DNA from: Burkholderiaceae bacterium
Lineage (GTDB): Bacteria; Pseudomonadota; Gammaproteobacteria; Burkholderiales; Burkholderiaceae
NCBI GenBank assembly: GCA_947374315.1
Contig: CANCBK010000007.1
Span: forward strand, 1-50,844
DNA length: 50,844 nucleotides
Reading direction: 5' to 3'
Numbering within the stretch: the first letter of the stretch is position 1; every line of letters starts with the position of its first letter. The position numbers were made by a program, and so were the translations under genes. This document shows positions 21,327-31,211 of this stretch, piece after piece. Under the pieces are notes generated by a model. That model was given only the letters and a program-made list of their open reading frames with translations. It was not told where the DNA came from and ran no database searches.

Positions 21327-21380
21327 TAGTGTCAACAACCCATCTTGGGCTTGTGTAATTTAGATGAAGAAGGAGTCAAC

Positions 21381-22082
21381 ATGAGTGATCTGAACTCTTA
21401 CGGCTTCGGGCAGACTGGCTCGATTAGCACCCCTCAAATACGCAACCGCGTACTGCGTAACACCTATGCCCTGTTGGCACTCTCCATGGTTCCTACCGTC
21501 ATAGGAGCATGGCTTGGAGTTGCTTTTGGCTTGAATCTCATGGCTGGCAGCCCTTTTATGGGCTTCATTGTCTTTATGGCAGTGGCCTTTGGCTTCTTTT
21601 GGGCCATTGAGAAAAACAAGGATACCGGCTTAGGCGTTCTGCTGCTTTTAGGCTTCACCTTCTTCATGGGCATCATGATGTCTGGCTTGGTGGGCTACAC
21701 CCTGAATAGCTACAGCAATGGCGCTTCGTTGATTATGTTGGCTTTTGGAGGCACCGCTACTATTTTTGCTGTGATGGCAACCATTGCCACTGTTAGCAAG
21801 AGTGATTTTGCTGGCCTAGGAAAGTGGTTGATGGTGGGGGTATTGCTCTTGATAGTTGCCTCTTTGGCTAATATTTGGTTGCAGTTACCCGCCTTAATGT
21901 TGACCGTAATGGTTGTGGCAATTGCGATTTTCTCTGCCTTCATCTTGGTTGATGTACAGCGCATCATCAATGGCGGCGAGACCAACTACATCATGGCTAC
22001 CTTAGCGATTTACCTTGACGTCTACAACATCTTCACAAATCTACTTGCATTGCTAGGTATTGTTGGCGGTAACCGCGACTGA
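21381..22082 (+). CDS. Bax inhibitor-1/YccA family membrane protein
   Basis: The 233-residue protein has seven predicted membrane helices and fits the TMBIM/Bax inhibitor-1 family, whose E. coli member YccA modulates FtsH proteolysis. Family marks include the N-terminal RNTYALLALS segment, the KNKDTGLG turn and the C-terminal DVQRIINGGETNYIMATLAIYLD with its conserved acidic residues. The start is ATG 21381 (MSDLNSYG) with AAGGAG upstream; a 12-codon longer reading is disfavoured. It is one of the few plus-strand genes. The same window encodes HflK/HflC, other FtsH modulators. Confidence 0.9.
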   Translation: MSDLNSYGFGQTGSISTPQIRNRVLRNTYALLALSMVPTVIGAWLGVAFGLNLMAGSPFMGFIVFMAVAFGFFWAIEKNKDTGLGVLLLLGFTFFMGIMMSGLVGYTLNSYSNGASLIMLAFGGTATIFAVMATIATVSKSDFAGLGKWLMVGVLLLIVASLANIWLQLPALMLTVMVVAIAIFSAFILVDVQRIINGGETNYIMATLAIYLDVYNIFTNLLALLGIVGGNRD

Positions 22083-22114
22083 GCTCTAAGTAGTACCAGT
22101 AACTAAGCTTCACC

Positions 22115-22139
22115 TAAAAGGCGCCTACGGGCGCTTTTT
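22115..22139 (+). terminator. Intrinsic terminator of YccA-type gene
   Basis: The stem GCGCC/GGCGC with loop TACG is flanked by AAAA and TTTTT, 33 bases after the stop codon. It overlaps the stop of the small minus-strand ORF. Confidence 0.85.
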
Positions 22140-22218
22140 AATTGGCTGCAAACATAGCGATTGCATAAGATAAGGCTAGCAAAATCAAAATGATCATAAA
22201 GCTATCTGATGTCTTCAT
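22138..22218 (-). CDS. Candidate 26-aa single-helix membrane protein
   Basis: A short frame not found by usual length cut-offs reads MKTSDSFMIILILLALSY followed by AIAMFAAN and a TAA stop. After a seven-residue polar head it is one continuous hydrophobic helix, so a single membrane span is expected. The ATG at 22218 has GGGAG six bases upstream. It lies alone and convergent to the YccA-type gene, sharing the terminator region. I recognise no family. The good ribosome binding site and the clean hydrophobic composition support it, but so short a frame could arise by chance. Confidence 0.45.
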   Translation of the reverse strand: MKTSDSFMIILILLALSYAIAMFAAN

Positions 22219-22349
22219 GGCAAGCTCCCGCAGTGAATTTAAGCAATCGCAGCACTAACAAACCGCTTAAGCTCAATCTACCCTTAACTCAGGATCCCGA
22301 ATAAATATATTGCACTGCAACAACGCATAATGATCTGAATTGGTGCATA

Positions 22350-22369
22350 AAACCACCTTTAAGGCAGGT
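22350..22369 (-). terminator. Possible terminator of rlmD
   Basis: Directly after the rlmD TAG, a short interrupted stem (ACC..CCT/AGG.GGT) is followed by TTTT. The stem is weak. Confidence 0.4.
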
Positions 22370-23833
22370 CTATCGAAGATTTTGGCGCTCAAAAACTGCC
22401 ATAGACTCTACGTGGGAGGTGTGAGGGAACATGTTCACGATTCCAGCGCTCTTGAGGGTATAGCCCGCTTGATGACACAGAATCTCAGTATCCCGAGCCA
22501 AGGTTTTGGGATTGCATGAGACGTACACAATACATTGGGGCGGTATGTCGCTTTGTTGTTGATGCAACTCAGCCAAGGCCTGACAAATTTCCATGGCACC
22601 TTCACGCGGAGGATCCATCAACCAACGATCTGCTTTGCCCCAAGACGCAATGGTTTCTGTGGAGACTTTAAATAAATCACTTTGCATAAAGCTCGCTTTA
22701 TCGGCAAGCTGATTATGCTCAGCATTTTCTTTGGCTCTAGTGGTCAAACTTTCTAAACCTTCGATGCCTAAGACGCTGCTCGCCCTTCTCGCAAGCGGCA
22801 ATGTGAAATTACCAATCCCGCAAAATAGATCAAGTACCCGATCAGTGGGCTTAACCTCAAGCAAGCGTATCGCTCTACTCACCAAAGCGCGATTCATCAT
22901 GTGATTCACCTGTGTGAAATCCGCAGGCTTAAATGGCATCTCGATTTCAAACTCGGGCAAGCGATAACAAAGCTTACCTATTAATGGATAAAACGGCGCA
23001 ACAGTTTCAATGCCCTTAGGTTGCAACCAAATCCATACTTGATGCTGGTCTGCAAAGTCTCTGAGGAGCTGCTCATCGGCAGTCGTTAAAGGTAGCAGGT
23101 TTCGGAAAACCAAAGCAGTGACTGGCTTGGCCTTTTTGGGATCTGCTGAATGAGGCTCCTCAGGTTCACCTACAGCGATTTCTATTTGAGGCATGCGATC
23201 CACAATGGATAAGCCCATCACTAATACACGCATCGCCGGGAGTAAATCAGAAACATGCTTAGGCAGGATCTCACAGGCAGTCATGTCTGCGACATAGCCA
23301 CTCTTACCCTCATGAAAGCCAATAAGAACAGTGCCTTTTTTAATGGAGCGATTGACCGCACTTAAGCGCGCGCGATGGCGATACTCCCAAGCGGGACCCC
23401 CCATTGGTCGAAGGATCTCTTCTGGGGCTACCTTGGCGATATGCTTTAAATCATCCTCAAGCACGCGCTGTTTCATGGCTACCTGCGCCCGAATGTCCAA
23501 GTGCTGCATAGTACATCCACCGCAGATACCAAAGGCTTCACATTTGGGGTCTGCTCTAAATACAGCAGGCTTGAGAATGTCGAGAACCTTGGCCTTACTA
23601 AAACGGGCTTTGTCACGCGTAATAACATATGTCACTAATTCAGTTGGTAATGCACCCTGAATAAACACGACCTTGCCGCTTTGGCCTTGTGCGGCTTCTT
23701 CCTCATTGGGCGCTAAGCGAGCAATCCCTTGCGCATCGAGATCAAGGGATTCAACTCGTACCGGATCAGTCACAACGATGTGGACTGGCTTATCTCCTCT
23801 ACGCATCCGGGGAAAAACCCGATAAATATTCAT
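22370..23833 (-). CDS. rlmD: 23S rRNA (uracil-1939-C5)-methyltransferase RlmD
   Basis: RlmD (RumA) methylates U1939 of 23S rRNA with SAM. The 487-residue protein has an N-terminal TRAM-like region, the iron-sulfur cysteines in CEAFGICGGC, the SAM-binding LDLFCGIGNFTLPLA, the MDPPREGAMEIC motif and the catalytic cysteine in VSCNPKTLARD. The ATG at 23833 overlaps the upstream exonuclease gene by 35 bases. An ATG at 23806 is an alternative; neither has a good ribosome binding site. In relatives rlmD lies near the nlpD-rpoS locus, as here. Confidence 0.94.
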   Translation of the reverse strand: MNIYRVFPRMRRGDKPVHIVVTDPVRVESLDLDAQGIARLAPNEEEAAQGQSGKVVFIQGALPTELVTYVITRDKARFSKAKVLDILKPAVFRADPKCEAFGICGGCTMQHLDIRAQVAMKQRVLEDDLKHIAKVAPEEILRPMGGPAWEYRHRARLSAVNRSIKKGTVLIGFHEGKSGYVADMTACEILPKHVSDLLPAMRVLVMGLSIVDRMPQIEIAVGEPEEPHSADPKKAKPVTALVFRNLLPLTTADEQLLRDFADQHQVWIWLQPKGIETVAPFYPLIGKLCYRLPEFEIEMPFKPADFTQVNHMMNRALVSRAIRLLEVKPTDRVLDLFCGIGNFTLPLARRASSVLGIEGLESLTTRAKENAEHNQLADKASFMQSDLFKVSTETIASWGKADRWLMDPPREGAMEICQALAELHQQQSDIPPQCIVYVSCNPKTLARDTEILCHQAGYTLKSAGIVNMFPHTSHVESMAVFERQNLR

Positions 23834-24620
23834 GCCACTGTTCGCCGTGAGGCTCTTTAGATTCTTTTTCTAAATAGGCTTTGACGAAGGCAATCTCTTC
23901 TTTGTATTCTTCGAGAGTAAAGCCGCCGCGCATCAATTGAAAGCGGCAATACATTAAATAGGTATTCACTACATCCGTTTCGCAATAACGGCGGATTTCA
24001 TCAAGCTTACCGTCTTGATACGCAGGCCAGACTTGACTACCGTCCATCCCCATCTTGCCAGGAAATCCGCACAGCTTTGCCAAGCCATCAAGCGGTGCAT
24101 TGGCGCGGCCATTAAATTTCGCCAAGAGATCCATCATGTCCAAGTGACGCATGTGATAACGACTGATGTAGTTGTTCCACTTAAATTCACGACTATCGTT
24201 TTCTTGGCTCTCACCCATCTCCCAGTAGCGTGGTGCCTGTACATGATTAGCTAAGGCGCGGTAGTGCAGAACAGGCAAATCAAAACCGCTACCATTCCAT
24301 GAGACTAGTTGAGGGGTGTATTTTTCGATGAGCTCAAAGAAGGTTTGTACCAGCACCTTTTCATCATCTTGAGGGCTGCCCAATGTCCCCACTTTAATTT
24401 GAGGAGCGCCCTCTTTAGTCGTCCTGCGAATGACGCATGAAATTGCACAGATACGCTGCAGATAAAGAGGAAGAAAGTCACTGCCAGTTTTCTCAGCACG
24501 CTCTGCCATGGCTTTGGCAGCGACTTCGCTATCCGACATCGCATCTGGATAGTCATGAAGACGACGCAATCCCACTACATCCGGAATGGTTTCAATATCA
24601 AAGACGAGAACAGTGGCCAT
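23799..24620 (-). CDS. DEDDy-type 3'-5' exonuclease (PolB-like)
   Basis: The 273-residue protein belongs to the DnaQ-like exonuclease superfamily, closest in layout to the predicted PolB-like 3'-5' exonucleases. The metal ligands are visible: Asp8 and Glu10 in FDIETIPD, Asp114 in WNGSGFDLP, and the Tyr212/Asp216 pair in RYCETDVVNTY, which makes it the DEDDy subtype. No polymerase domain is attached. It starts 21 bases after nlpD, in the position where rpoS and then this gene are found in related bacteria. Its substrate is not known. Confidence 0.88.
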   Translation of the reverse strand: MATVLVFDIETIPDVVGLRRLHDYPDAMSDSEVAAKAMAERAEKTGSDFLPLYLQRICAISCVIRRTTKEGAPQIKVGTLGSPQDDEKVLVQTFFELIEKYTPQLVSWNGSGFDLPVLHYRALANHVQAPRYWEMGESQENDSREFKWNNYISRYHMRHLDMMDLLAKFNGRANAPLDGLAKLCGFPGKMGMDGSQVWPAYQDGKLDEIRRYCETDVVNTYLMYCRFQLMRGGFTLEEYKEEIAFVKAYLEKESKEPHGEQWHEYLSGFSPDA

Positions 24621-24641
24621 CGCGAAATCTAAATACAGGGA

Positions 24642-25421
24642 TTACTGCAAGTATGGTGTTGGATTTACTGGCTTTCCATTTACACGCAACTCGAAGTGAA
24701 GCTTGACCGCATTGGTATCGGTATCACCCATTTCCGCAATCTTCTGCCCCTTCTTCACCATATCCCCCTCTTTTACCAAGAGCGTATGATTGTGGGCATA
24801 AGCGGTTAAATAGGTATTGTCATGCTTGATGATGACGAGATTGCCATACCCACGCAAACTATTACCTGCGTAAACAACATTGCCACCAGAGGCTGCCGTC
24901 ACAGAATCACCCAACTTACCAGCAATATCAATGCCTTTGGTTTTATCACTGAAGTCATCGGTGACTTTGCCTTTAGCGGGCCATGACAAACGGATGCCGG
25001 GTTCAGCAACCATTTCTTTTGATGTATCCGGTTTGGACGCCTCTAATTTTGGTGTATCTGTTTTTGGTGTATCTAGATTGGGTGTGGTCTTAGGTGTTGG
25101 CTTTGTAACAATCTTTGAACTAACAGGAGGTTTAATCAAAATCAAATCGCCCACTTCAATCTGATTGGGGTTGGACATATTGTTCCACTGCGCTACATCA
25201 CGAGGAGATTGACCGTGATCCAATGCAATGCGAGCCAAGGTATCGCCACGCTTTACACGATAGTAACCAGGAGGCGCAGGCTCGCTACTGCCGCCGCTGC
25301 GATCAATCACATTCGCCGGTTTTGCTCGTGGCGTGGTTGAGCAACCTGCAGTGAGGGCCAGGAAAGCTAGCGCTAGGGGCAGGATGAGGAGTTTAGAGAT
25401 GAGATTGATTGAATTTTTCAT
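24642..25421 (-). CDS. nlpD: NlpD-type lipoprotein (LysM + degenerate M23)
   Basis: NlpD activates the septal amidase AmiC during cell division. The 259-residue protein has a lipoprotein signal ending LTAGC (Cys27), a LysM domain ([18 protein letters not shown] to about residue 98), a Pro/Thr/Lys-rich linker with TPK/DTPK repeats, and a C-terminal LytM domain. The metal-binding residues are degenerate: the first HxxxD motif reads KGIDIAG and the last reads KLHFE with one His. E. coli NlpD is altered in the same way, so this should be an activator, not a hydrolase. Gene order surE-pcm-nlpD supports the name. Confidence 0.93.
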   Translation of the reverse strand: MKNSINLISKLLILPLALAFLALTAGCSTTPRAKPANVIDRSGGSSEPAPPGYYRVKRGDTLARIALDHGQSPRDVAQWNNMSNPNQIEVGDLILIKPPVSSKIVTKPTPKTTPNLDTPKTDTPKLEASKPDTSKEMVAEPGIRLSWPAKGKVTDDFSDKTKGIDIAGKLGDSVTAASGGNVVYAGNSLRGYGNLVIIKHDNTYLTAYAHNHTLLVKEGDMVKKGQKIAEMGDTDTNAVKLHFELRVNGKPVNPTPYLQ

Positions 25422-26158
25422 ACTACCCCTGATTGTAAGGGGACGAAAAAGACCTCGTCCAGAACGGTTCTTTGATAGCGTTGGGAGCTCATGCGCTCCA
25501 CCATAACCAATTGTTGCTCTTTTTCATTCTTGACAACAGGAGCGACTAAACGACCCCCAATTGCCAATTGATCCAATAAAGCATCTGGAATACCCAAACC
25601 TGCTGCCGCCAAGATGATCCCATCAAAAGGGGCCGCTTGCGGTAATCCTAAAATCCCGTCACCATAAATAAGGCGCAGATTTTTAATCCGGAATGGCCGT
25701 AATTTTGCTCTAGCCATATCGTGCAATGGCCGAATACGCTCAATAGAGTAAACCTCCTCTGCGAGCAAACTCAGAACCGCTGCTTGATATCCACAACCAG
25801 TACCAATTTCCAATACTTTTCCCAGTTGTTGCCTCGGCTTATGCAAAATCTCGATCATGCGCGCTACTACCGACGGCTTAGAGATTGTTTGAGAATGTCC
25901 GATAGGTAAAGCAGTATCTTCATATGCCTGCGGATGCATTCCAGCATCCATAAATGCATGGCGCGGCACGGTGGCAATCGCTTCTAATGTTTTGTGATGT
26001 TTGACTCCAGCCGCTAAAACTTTAGCCGCCAAAGCCTGCCGATGCCCGGCATTGCGTTCTGCCGCTGGCTTCAACCGCGATCCCAACCATTGACCCGCAT
26101 TGCGGCTAAACGGGCATGATGAGTTAAATCCAGCTGCATAGGCGTTATAGAGATACAA
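25418..26158 (-). CDS. pcm: Protein-L-isoaspartate O-methyltransferase
   Basis: Pcm methylates isoaspartyl residues as the first step in repair of aged proteins. The product has the helical N terminus ([15 protein letters not shown]), the substrate loop [13 protein letters not shown] and the SAM-binding [11 protein letters not shown]. The ATG at 26158 would overlap surE by 88 bases. A TTG at 26074 overlaps the surE stop (TTGA) and gives 218 residues, close to E. coli Pcm (208), and I consider it the more likely start. The stop overlaps the nlpD start by four bases. The gene lies in the conserved surE-pcm-nlpD block. Confidence 0.93.
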   Translation of the reverse strand: MYLYNAYAAGFNSSCPFSRNAGQWLGSRLKPAAERNAGHRQALAAKVLAAGVKHHKTLEAIATVPRHAFMDAGMHPQAYEDTALPIGHSQTISKPSVVARMIEILHKPRQQLGKVLEIGTGCGYQAAVLSLLAEEVYSIERIRPLHDMARAKLRPFRIKNLRLIYGDGILGLPQAAPFDGIILAAAGLGIPDALLDQLAIGGRLVAPVVKNEKEQQLVMVERMSSQRYQRTVLDEVFFVPLQSGVV

Positions 26159-26862
26159 CCGCTATCAATTGCATGAAAGTCAGTTCCTTCGGAGCTGTCT
26201 TTCGCATCCCCTGCCGCACCAATCCAGTAAATCAATTCACCACGAGGACTTTTTTGAACAACCACGGGTTGAGAATGATGGCGATTACCAAGACGAGTGA
26301 TGCGCCAACGGTATAAATCAGCATAAGGTCGGTTTGGAATATTCACATTGAGTAAGGTAGCCGCGCCTTCTGCATGAGCTAACTTAGACGCCAACATTTG
26401 CACAACAATATCGTGCGCGGCTTTGGCAGCATCATCAATCCGATTCCAGCCCTTATCGATTTGAGAAAAGGCAATACCTGGAACTCCAAACATCACGCCC
26501 TCAACGGCGGCAGCTACAGTACCTGAGTACAGAGTATCTTCACCCATATTCTCACCCTGGTTGATGCCAGAAATGACGAGATCAGGTTTATCTTCCAGAA
26601 AGCCAGTCATGGCAATATGTACGCAATCAGTTGGCGTGCCATTAACGAACAGAAAACCATCGCGCTCGCCACCGGCGACGCGATGAATTGATAGCGGCCT
26701 AGACAAGGTGAGTGAATTGGAGGCGCCGCTGTGATTTTGCTCTGGAGCAATTACTGTCACGCGACCCAATGGTCGAATGGCATTGACTAAGGCCAAGAGG
26801 CCTGGCGCAAGATATCCGTCATCGTTAGATATCAGAATATGAGGGGGTGTAGTCTCCAGCAT
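26071..26862 (-). CDS. surE: 5'/3'-nucleotidase SurE
   Basis: SurE is a metal-dependent nucleotidase of the stationary-phase survival locus. The 263-residue protein has the metal ligands in [11 protein letters not shown] (Asp14, Asp15), Ser45 in NHSGASNS and Asn101 in [10 protein letters not shown], plus the NGTPTDCV block, all at family positions. It starts only two bases after the stop of czcA, which is unusual, as surE normally heads its own unit; the metal efflux operon may therefore drive it. Translation is probably coupled to pcm downstream. Confidence 0.96.
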   Translation of the reverse strand: MLETTPPHILISNDDGYLAPGLLALVNAIRPLGRVTVIAPEQNHSGASNSLTLSRPLSIHRVAGGERDGFLFVNGTPTDCVHIAMTGFLEDKPDLVISGINQGENMGEDTLYSGTVAAAVEGVMFGVPGIAFSQIDKGWNRIDDAAKAAHDIVVQMLASKLAHAEGAATLLNVNIPNRPYADLYRWRITRLGNRHHSQPVVVQKSPRGELIYWIGAAGDAKDSSEGTDFHAIDSGCISITPMQLDLTHHARLAAMRVNGWDRG

Positions 26863-26864
26863 GG

Positions 26865-29800
26865 TTAAGCCAATCCAGGCATTTGTTTGCCCTTAGTCCT
26901 TAATGAAGCGTAAATAACGGGTAATACCAAAAGGGTTAACACCGTTGTTGTAACCATGCCTCCAACAATCACCAAGGCCAATGGTCGCTGAGCCTCAGAG
27001 CCAATAGAATGGGATAGGGCCGCAGGAAGTAAACCCAGTCCAGCAAGCATTGCAGTCATTAACACCGGGCGAACACGCAATGCAGCGCCATCAACCATGG
27101 CGTCTTTCATGGCTCCAGGCTCTTTTGAAACAATTTTGTTGATATAAGAAATCAAAATTACACCATCTTGAATAGCAATACCAAACAGCGATAAGAAACC
27201 GAAGAGCGCGGAAATACTCAGAGTTTCACCGCCCAAATGCAAGGCAATGATTCCGCCAATGGCGGCAAAGGGAACATTAATGAGCACAATGGTGGCATCG
27301 CGAATATTACCCAATGCAGCAACCAGCAATAAGAATATCGCCAGCAAGGTTAATGGAATGATGACCATTAATTTTTGCTGAGCCGCCTTCATCTGGTTAA
27401 ATTGGCCATCCCATGAAATGGAATAGTTAGGCGGCAGAGCCACGTTCTTCTCAACTAGGTATTTGGCATCCCCAACAGCGCTACCAAGATCCCTGCCTCT
27501 AACGCTAAATATTACCGCGATATATCTTCTGCCAGCCTCACGGTAAATAAAGAATGGACCATCAGTTAATTGGACGCTGGCCACCATTGATAGCGGTACT
27601 TTTTGACCGCTCGGGGTATCAACGAGCAAATTGGCTACGTCCGGAATATCGTTGCGACTTGCTTCATTCAAACGAACGGCAATCCCAAAAGTTTTCTCAT
27701 CCTCGAGGAAGTTAGAAACCGGGGCACCGCCGATTGCATTGGCAACCATGGTTTGAATATCACTTACATTAACGCCGTAGCGAGACGCTTTTTCACGATC
27801 GATTTGAATATTTAAAGTGGGCTGACCCAACTCCTTCAAAATATTCTCGTCCTCAATGCCGTCTACTTTTTTCAGTTGAGCGACAACTTCGCGCGCTTTT
27901 TGATTTAAAACATCCAAATCAGAGCCATAAATCTTGACGGAGTTCTCACCCTTAACGCCTGAAAGCGCTTCATTTACGTTATCTTGGATATATTGGGAGA
28001 AACTAAAATTCGCCCCTGGAATCTTGGATAACTCAGCTTGGAGATGCTGCAGTAAAAGCGATTTATTTGTCCCCTTTGGCATCTCGTCAGGAGATTTTAG
28101 ATAAAGGCCATACTCTTGATTAAAAACACCAGTGGAATCAGTACCGTCATCAGGGCGACCAATTTGTACGGCAACACGCTCAAGCTCGGGTTGCCTTAAG
28201 AAAATCTCCCGCAATTGATTAGCCACTTTGATCGAGTAGTCCAAGTCAACGGTATTTGGAAGTGTCACACGCAACCAAATATTATTTTCTTCCAAGGTTG
28301 GCAAGAAGGCGGTTCCTAAGCGAGTCGCGCTTAATAGCGTGAGTCCTAGAATAAAAACAGAAACCGCAATGACATGGCGTGGATGATCCATCCACTTGCG
28401 CAATAAAGGCCGATATCGATCCAACATCCACGTAATGAACTTGGGAGGCTGGTGATGAAAATTATCGCCAAATACCAATGAAATCGCTGCAGGCAAAAAG
28501 GTTAGGCTCAAGATGATCGAGGCAATTAGAGCAAAACCCATAGTGAAGGCCATCGGCTTAAAAATAATTCCCTCTACTCCACCCATTAGAAATAGAGGTG
28601 AGTACGCTACGATAATGATGCTAGTCGAATACACCATCGCGCGCTGTACTTCACTAGTCGCCAAAATGATGCTTTGATTAAGGCGCTTTCCACCCTCCTC
28701 TAGATGTCGCATGACATTCTCGGTAATGATGACCGCTGCATCTACGATCACACCAAAGTCAATCGCACCCAAGGAAATCAAATTTGCCGGTACATTAAAC
28801 AAATACATCTGGATAAACGAAAAGCAAAGCGCTAGAGGAATGACTGCAGCGACTACAGCGGCGGCGCGCAAATTACCCAAGAAAAGATAAAGCAGAGCCA
28901 GCACCATCGTAATACCAAAGAACATCGTATGCTTCACGGTACCGACGGTAATATCCAACAGGACCTGGCGATCGTAAAACGGTTTTACTTCTATGCCGGG
29001 CGGCAAAATATGATTATTGATATTGGAAATCTTGTCGCGGACACGAGCCAATACCTCTGATGCATTTTCTCCGCGACGCAAATACACAATCCCCTCAACT
29101 GAATCAGGATTGTCATCAAACTGAAATAGGCCTAAGCGCGGAGCATTGCCAATCTGTACTGTTGCCACATCTCCAATCCGAACCGGCACGCCTTTGTTGA
29201 CCGTAATAACAACCTGCTTAATATCTTCAATGTTGCGCAACAAGCCAACGCCACGAACAACAAATTGTTGCTCTCCGCTGGGCAGGATGCCGCCGCCAGT
29301 ATTGTCATTCGCCTTGGATAGCGCATCAATCAATTGTGGAACAGTGACACCCTTCGACTGGAGACTTTCCGGGCTAACGATTACTTGATATTGACGAACC
29401 TTGCCACCGAACGAGGATACGTCGGCAACGCCTGGAGTTTGTTTGAGCTCTTTATAAATCTCATAATTTTGAAGGGTTTTTAAGCGAGTGGGTGACGCAT
29501 AGTCAGAGGTGACTTGATAGCGCAAGATTTCACCGGTGGCATCGGAATCTGGGCTAACGCTTGAACTTACCCCTGGAGGAAAGGCAACATTTCCAAGATT
29601 AGTAATAAATATTTGACGTGCCTTGAAGGGGTCAGCGTTGTCATTAAATTTAAGGGTAACAACTGAAAGACCAAAAAGAGAAACTGAGCGGAAAGCCTTT
29701 ACACCAGGAATGCCTGCCAAGGCATTCTCAACTGGTATGGTAACTTGTTGCTCAACCTCTGTAGTGCTTCGGCCAGGCCACTGAGAAATCGCCTGAATAG

Positions 29801-29942
29801 TCAGAGGCGCCACACCTGGATAAGGTTGAATTGGCAGCTCTTTGAGACTGAACGCACCTAAAAAAAGCAGTACCCCTGCAGCGATCAGAATAACAATACG
29901 CTTTTCTAAAACCCCCCGAATAAATGAGGTAACTAAACTCAC
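26865..29942 (-). CDS. czcA: Heavy-metal efflux RND pump, CzcA/CusA type
   Basis: The 1025-residue inner-membrane pump uses the proton gradient to export divalent metal ions through the periplasm. Two halves each have one N-terminal helix, a large periplasmic loop and a block of helices. The proton-relay motif in helix 4 reads [15 protein letters not shown] with Asp395, Asp401 and Glu408, matching Asp402, Asp408 and Glu415 of CzcA and suggesting the Co/Zn/Cd (HME1) subtype rather than Cu/Ag. This subtype call is inference. It follows czcB without a gap and is followed two bases later by surE. No metal-responsive regulator is nearby. Confidence 0.92.
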   Translation of the reverse strand: MSLVTSFIRGVLEKRIVILIAAGVLLFLGAFSLKELPIQPYPGVAPLTIQAISQWPGRSTTEVEQQVTIPVENALAGIPGVKAFRSVSLFGLSVVTLKFNDNADPFKARQIFITNLGNVAFPPGVSSSVSPDSDATGEILRYQVTSDYASPTRLKTLQNYEIYKELKQTPGVADVSSFGGKVRQYQVIVSPESLQSKGVTVPQLIDALSKANDNTGGGILPSGEQQFVVRGVGLLRNIEDIKQVVITVNKGVPVRIGDVATVQIGNAPRLGLFQFDDNPDSVEGIVYLRRGENASEVLARVRDKISNINNHILPPGIEVKPFYDRQVLLDITVGTVKHTMFFGITMVLALLYLFLGNLRAAAVVAAVIPLALCFSFIQMYLFNVPANLISLGAIDFGVIVDAAVIITENVMRHLEEGGKRLNQSIILATSEVQRAMVYSTSIIIVAYSPLFLMGGVEGIIFKPMAFTMGFALIASIILSLTFLPAAISLVFGDNFHHQPPKFITWMLDRYRPLLRKWMDHPRHVIAVSVFILGLTLLSATRLGTAFLPTLEENNIWLRVTLPNTVDLDYSIKVANQLREIFLRQPELERVAVQIGRPDDGTDSTGVFNQEYGLYLKSPDEMPKGTNKSLLLQHLQAELSKIPGANFSFSQYIQDNVNEALSGVKGENSVKIYGSDLDVLNQKAREVVAQLKKVDGIEDENILKELGQPTLNIQIDREKASRYGVNVSDIQTMVANAIGGAPVSNFLEDEKTFGIAVRLNEASRNDIPDVANLLVDTPSGQKVPLSMVASVQLTDGPFFIYREAGRRYIAVIFSVRGRDLGSAVGDAKYLVEKNVALPPNYSISWDGQFNQMKAAQQKLMVIIPLTLLAIFLLLVAALGNIRDATIVLINVPFAAIGGIIALHLGGETLSISALFGFLSLFGIAIQDGVILISYINKIVSKEPGAMKDAMVDGAALRVRPVLMTAMLAGLGLLPAALSHSIGSEAQRPLALVIVGGMVTTTVLTLLVLPVIYASLRTKGKQMPGLA

Positions 29943-31205
29943 TTATTCCTCCAACTTAGCAAAACGGTCATTCAACAAGACCGCTCCATCCGTAAGAACT
30001 TGCATTCCCGGATCAAGCCCTTCCGTTACAGCAAATCTTTTTCCATCCAAGTCATAGCCCTGCACTATAAATCGACGAAATGTATCGGGGGAGGTTTTAA
30101 TAATGGCGTAACGCATCTCACGTATGCGAACAATCGCAGACTGAGGAACAACCACCGCCTCAGCATCACCTATTTTTAATTTAGCGGTGACATACATGTC
30201 GGGACGCAAAAAACCATCCGGGTTCTCGACATCACAACGGATCAATAAAGCGTGCGTCTCAGGATCAATGGTGGGAGCAATATAGTTTGCCGTTGCGACA
30301 AACTCTTTATCCGGATAAGACTGTGAGCGCAATACCATGACCTGCCCCTTCTGAATCTTGCGGATATCCTGTTCGTAAACATTACCCAAAAACCAAAGTT
30401 CTTTTTGGTTGGCCAGGGTAACCAACACATCACCAGCGTTCACTATCGAACCGGGCTCCACAGCACGTTTGACAACAAGGCCTTGCAAGGGCGAGCGCAT
30501 GATCAGATTTGACTGCGTTCTACCACTCTTCTCCAGCGCCTTAATATCCCCTTCGCCAGCACCAAGATTGCGCATGCGATTTGCGGCGGCTTGCTGAGTA
30601 ATTTGGGCATCGCCCAATAAATCACTCATCGCCTTATTAGCTTCAAGGACTTTTGCGGTTTTTGATGAAAGTAAATATTCTTGTTGTGCCGAAATAAATT
30701 CAGGGCTGTACATTTCTATAATCGGTGAGCCAACAGCCACTTCCGCACCATCAAACGCATATATACGCTCCACTCTTCCAGGAGCGCGAGCGGAAAGTAC
30801 TTTTGATTTTTCTGCATTAAATGCCAAACGACCAGGCACATTCAGCTCAATAGGAACTGGAACCTTCACTGCGTTCTGGAATATGTAAATGTCAGGATTT
30901 AGCTCAACCCCTTGCAGGTGAAGCTCCATTGAGCCCGTTTTTTCAATCTTCAAACTCTTATCGCTTTTTTCCAGCTTCACCGGGCGATTCACATTGAGGA
31001 GCAAGCCAATCACAATGCCAAGCATCAAAATAGCAATGCATACAGCAGCCAAACGAATGCGTGAACGTGTCGAGGCTGACAATGCCCAATAGGATGTGCG
31101 GATTTGCCCTGCTTTGGCAATCACCATATTGCGAAGATTAACCCAGAGTTGCTCAGACATCTTGAGCGCAATCTTCAAATAAGACAGAATTTTGTCTTTC
31201 AACAC
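29943..31205 (-). CDS. czcB: Metal efflux membrane fusion protein, CzcB type
   Basis: This is the periplasmic adaptor linking the RND pump to the outer-membrane channel. The 420-residue protein has a longer than usual cytoplasmic N terminus (about 50 residues), a membrane anchor at about 51-71, then the lipoyl/barrel core with APGRVERIYAFDGAEVAVGSP, a short helical hairpin and LVTLANQKELWFLGNVYEQD. No His-rich metal-binding N-terminal segment is seen. It begins six bases after czcC and abuts czcA exactly. Confidence 0.9.
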   Translation of the reverse strand: MLKDKILSYLKIALKMSEQLWVNLRNMVIAKAGQIRTSYWALSASTRSRIRLAAVCIAILMLGIVIGLLLNVNRPVKLEKSDKSLKIEKTGSMELHLQGVELNPDIYIFQNAVKVPVPIELNVPGRLAFNAEKSKVLSARAPGRVERIYAFDGAEVAVGSPIIEMYSPEFISAQQEYLLSSKTAKVLEANKAMSDLLGDAQITQQAAANRMRNLGAGEGDIKALEKSGRTQSNLIMRSPLQGLVVKRAVEPGSIVNAGDVLVTLANQKELWFLGNVYEQDIRKIQKGQVMVLRSQSYPDKEFVATANYIAPTIDPETHALLIRCDVENPDGFLRPDMYVTAKLKIGDAEAVVVPQSAIVRIREMRYAIIKTSPDTFRRFIVQGYDLDGKRFAVTEGLDPGMQVLTDGAVLLNDRFAKLEE

Positions 31206-31211
31206 TGCTCC

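Larger units (their letters stand above)
21076..21380. other. ndk/yccA-type divergent intergenic region, 305 bp
   Basis: No gene is seen. It holds a minus-strand TATAAT, a plus-strand TATACT, an 8-bp inverted repeat pair in the ndk leader (21108-21115 with 21171-21178), and alternative hairpins around 21245-21285. See findings. Confidence 0.6.
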
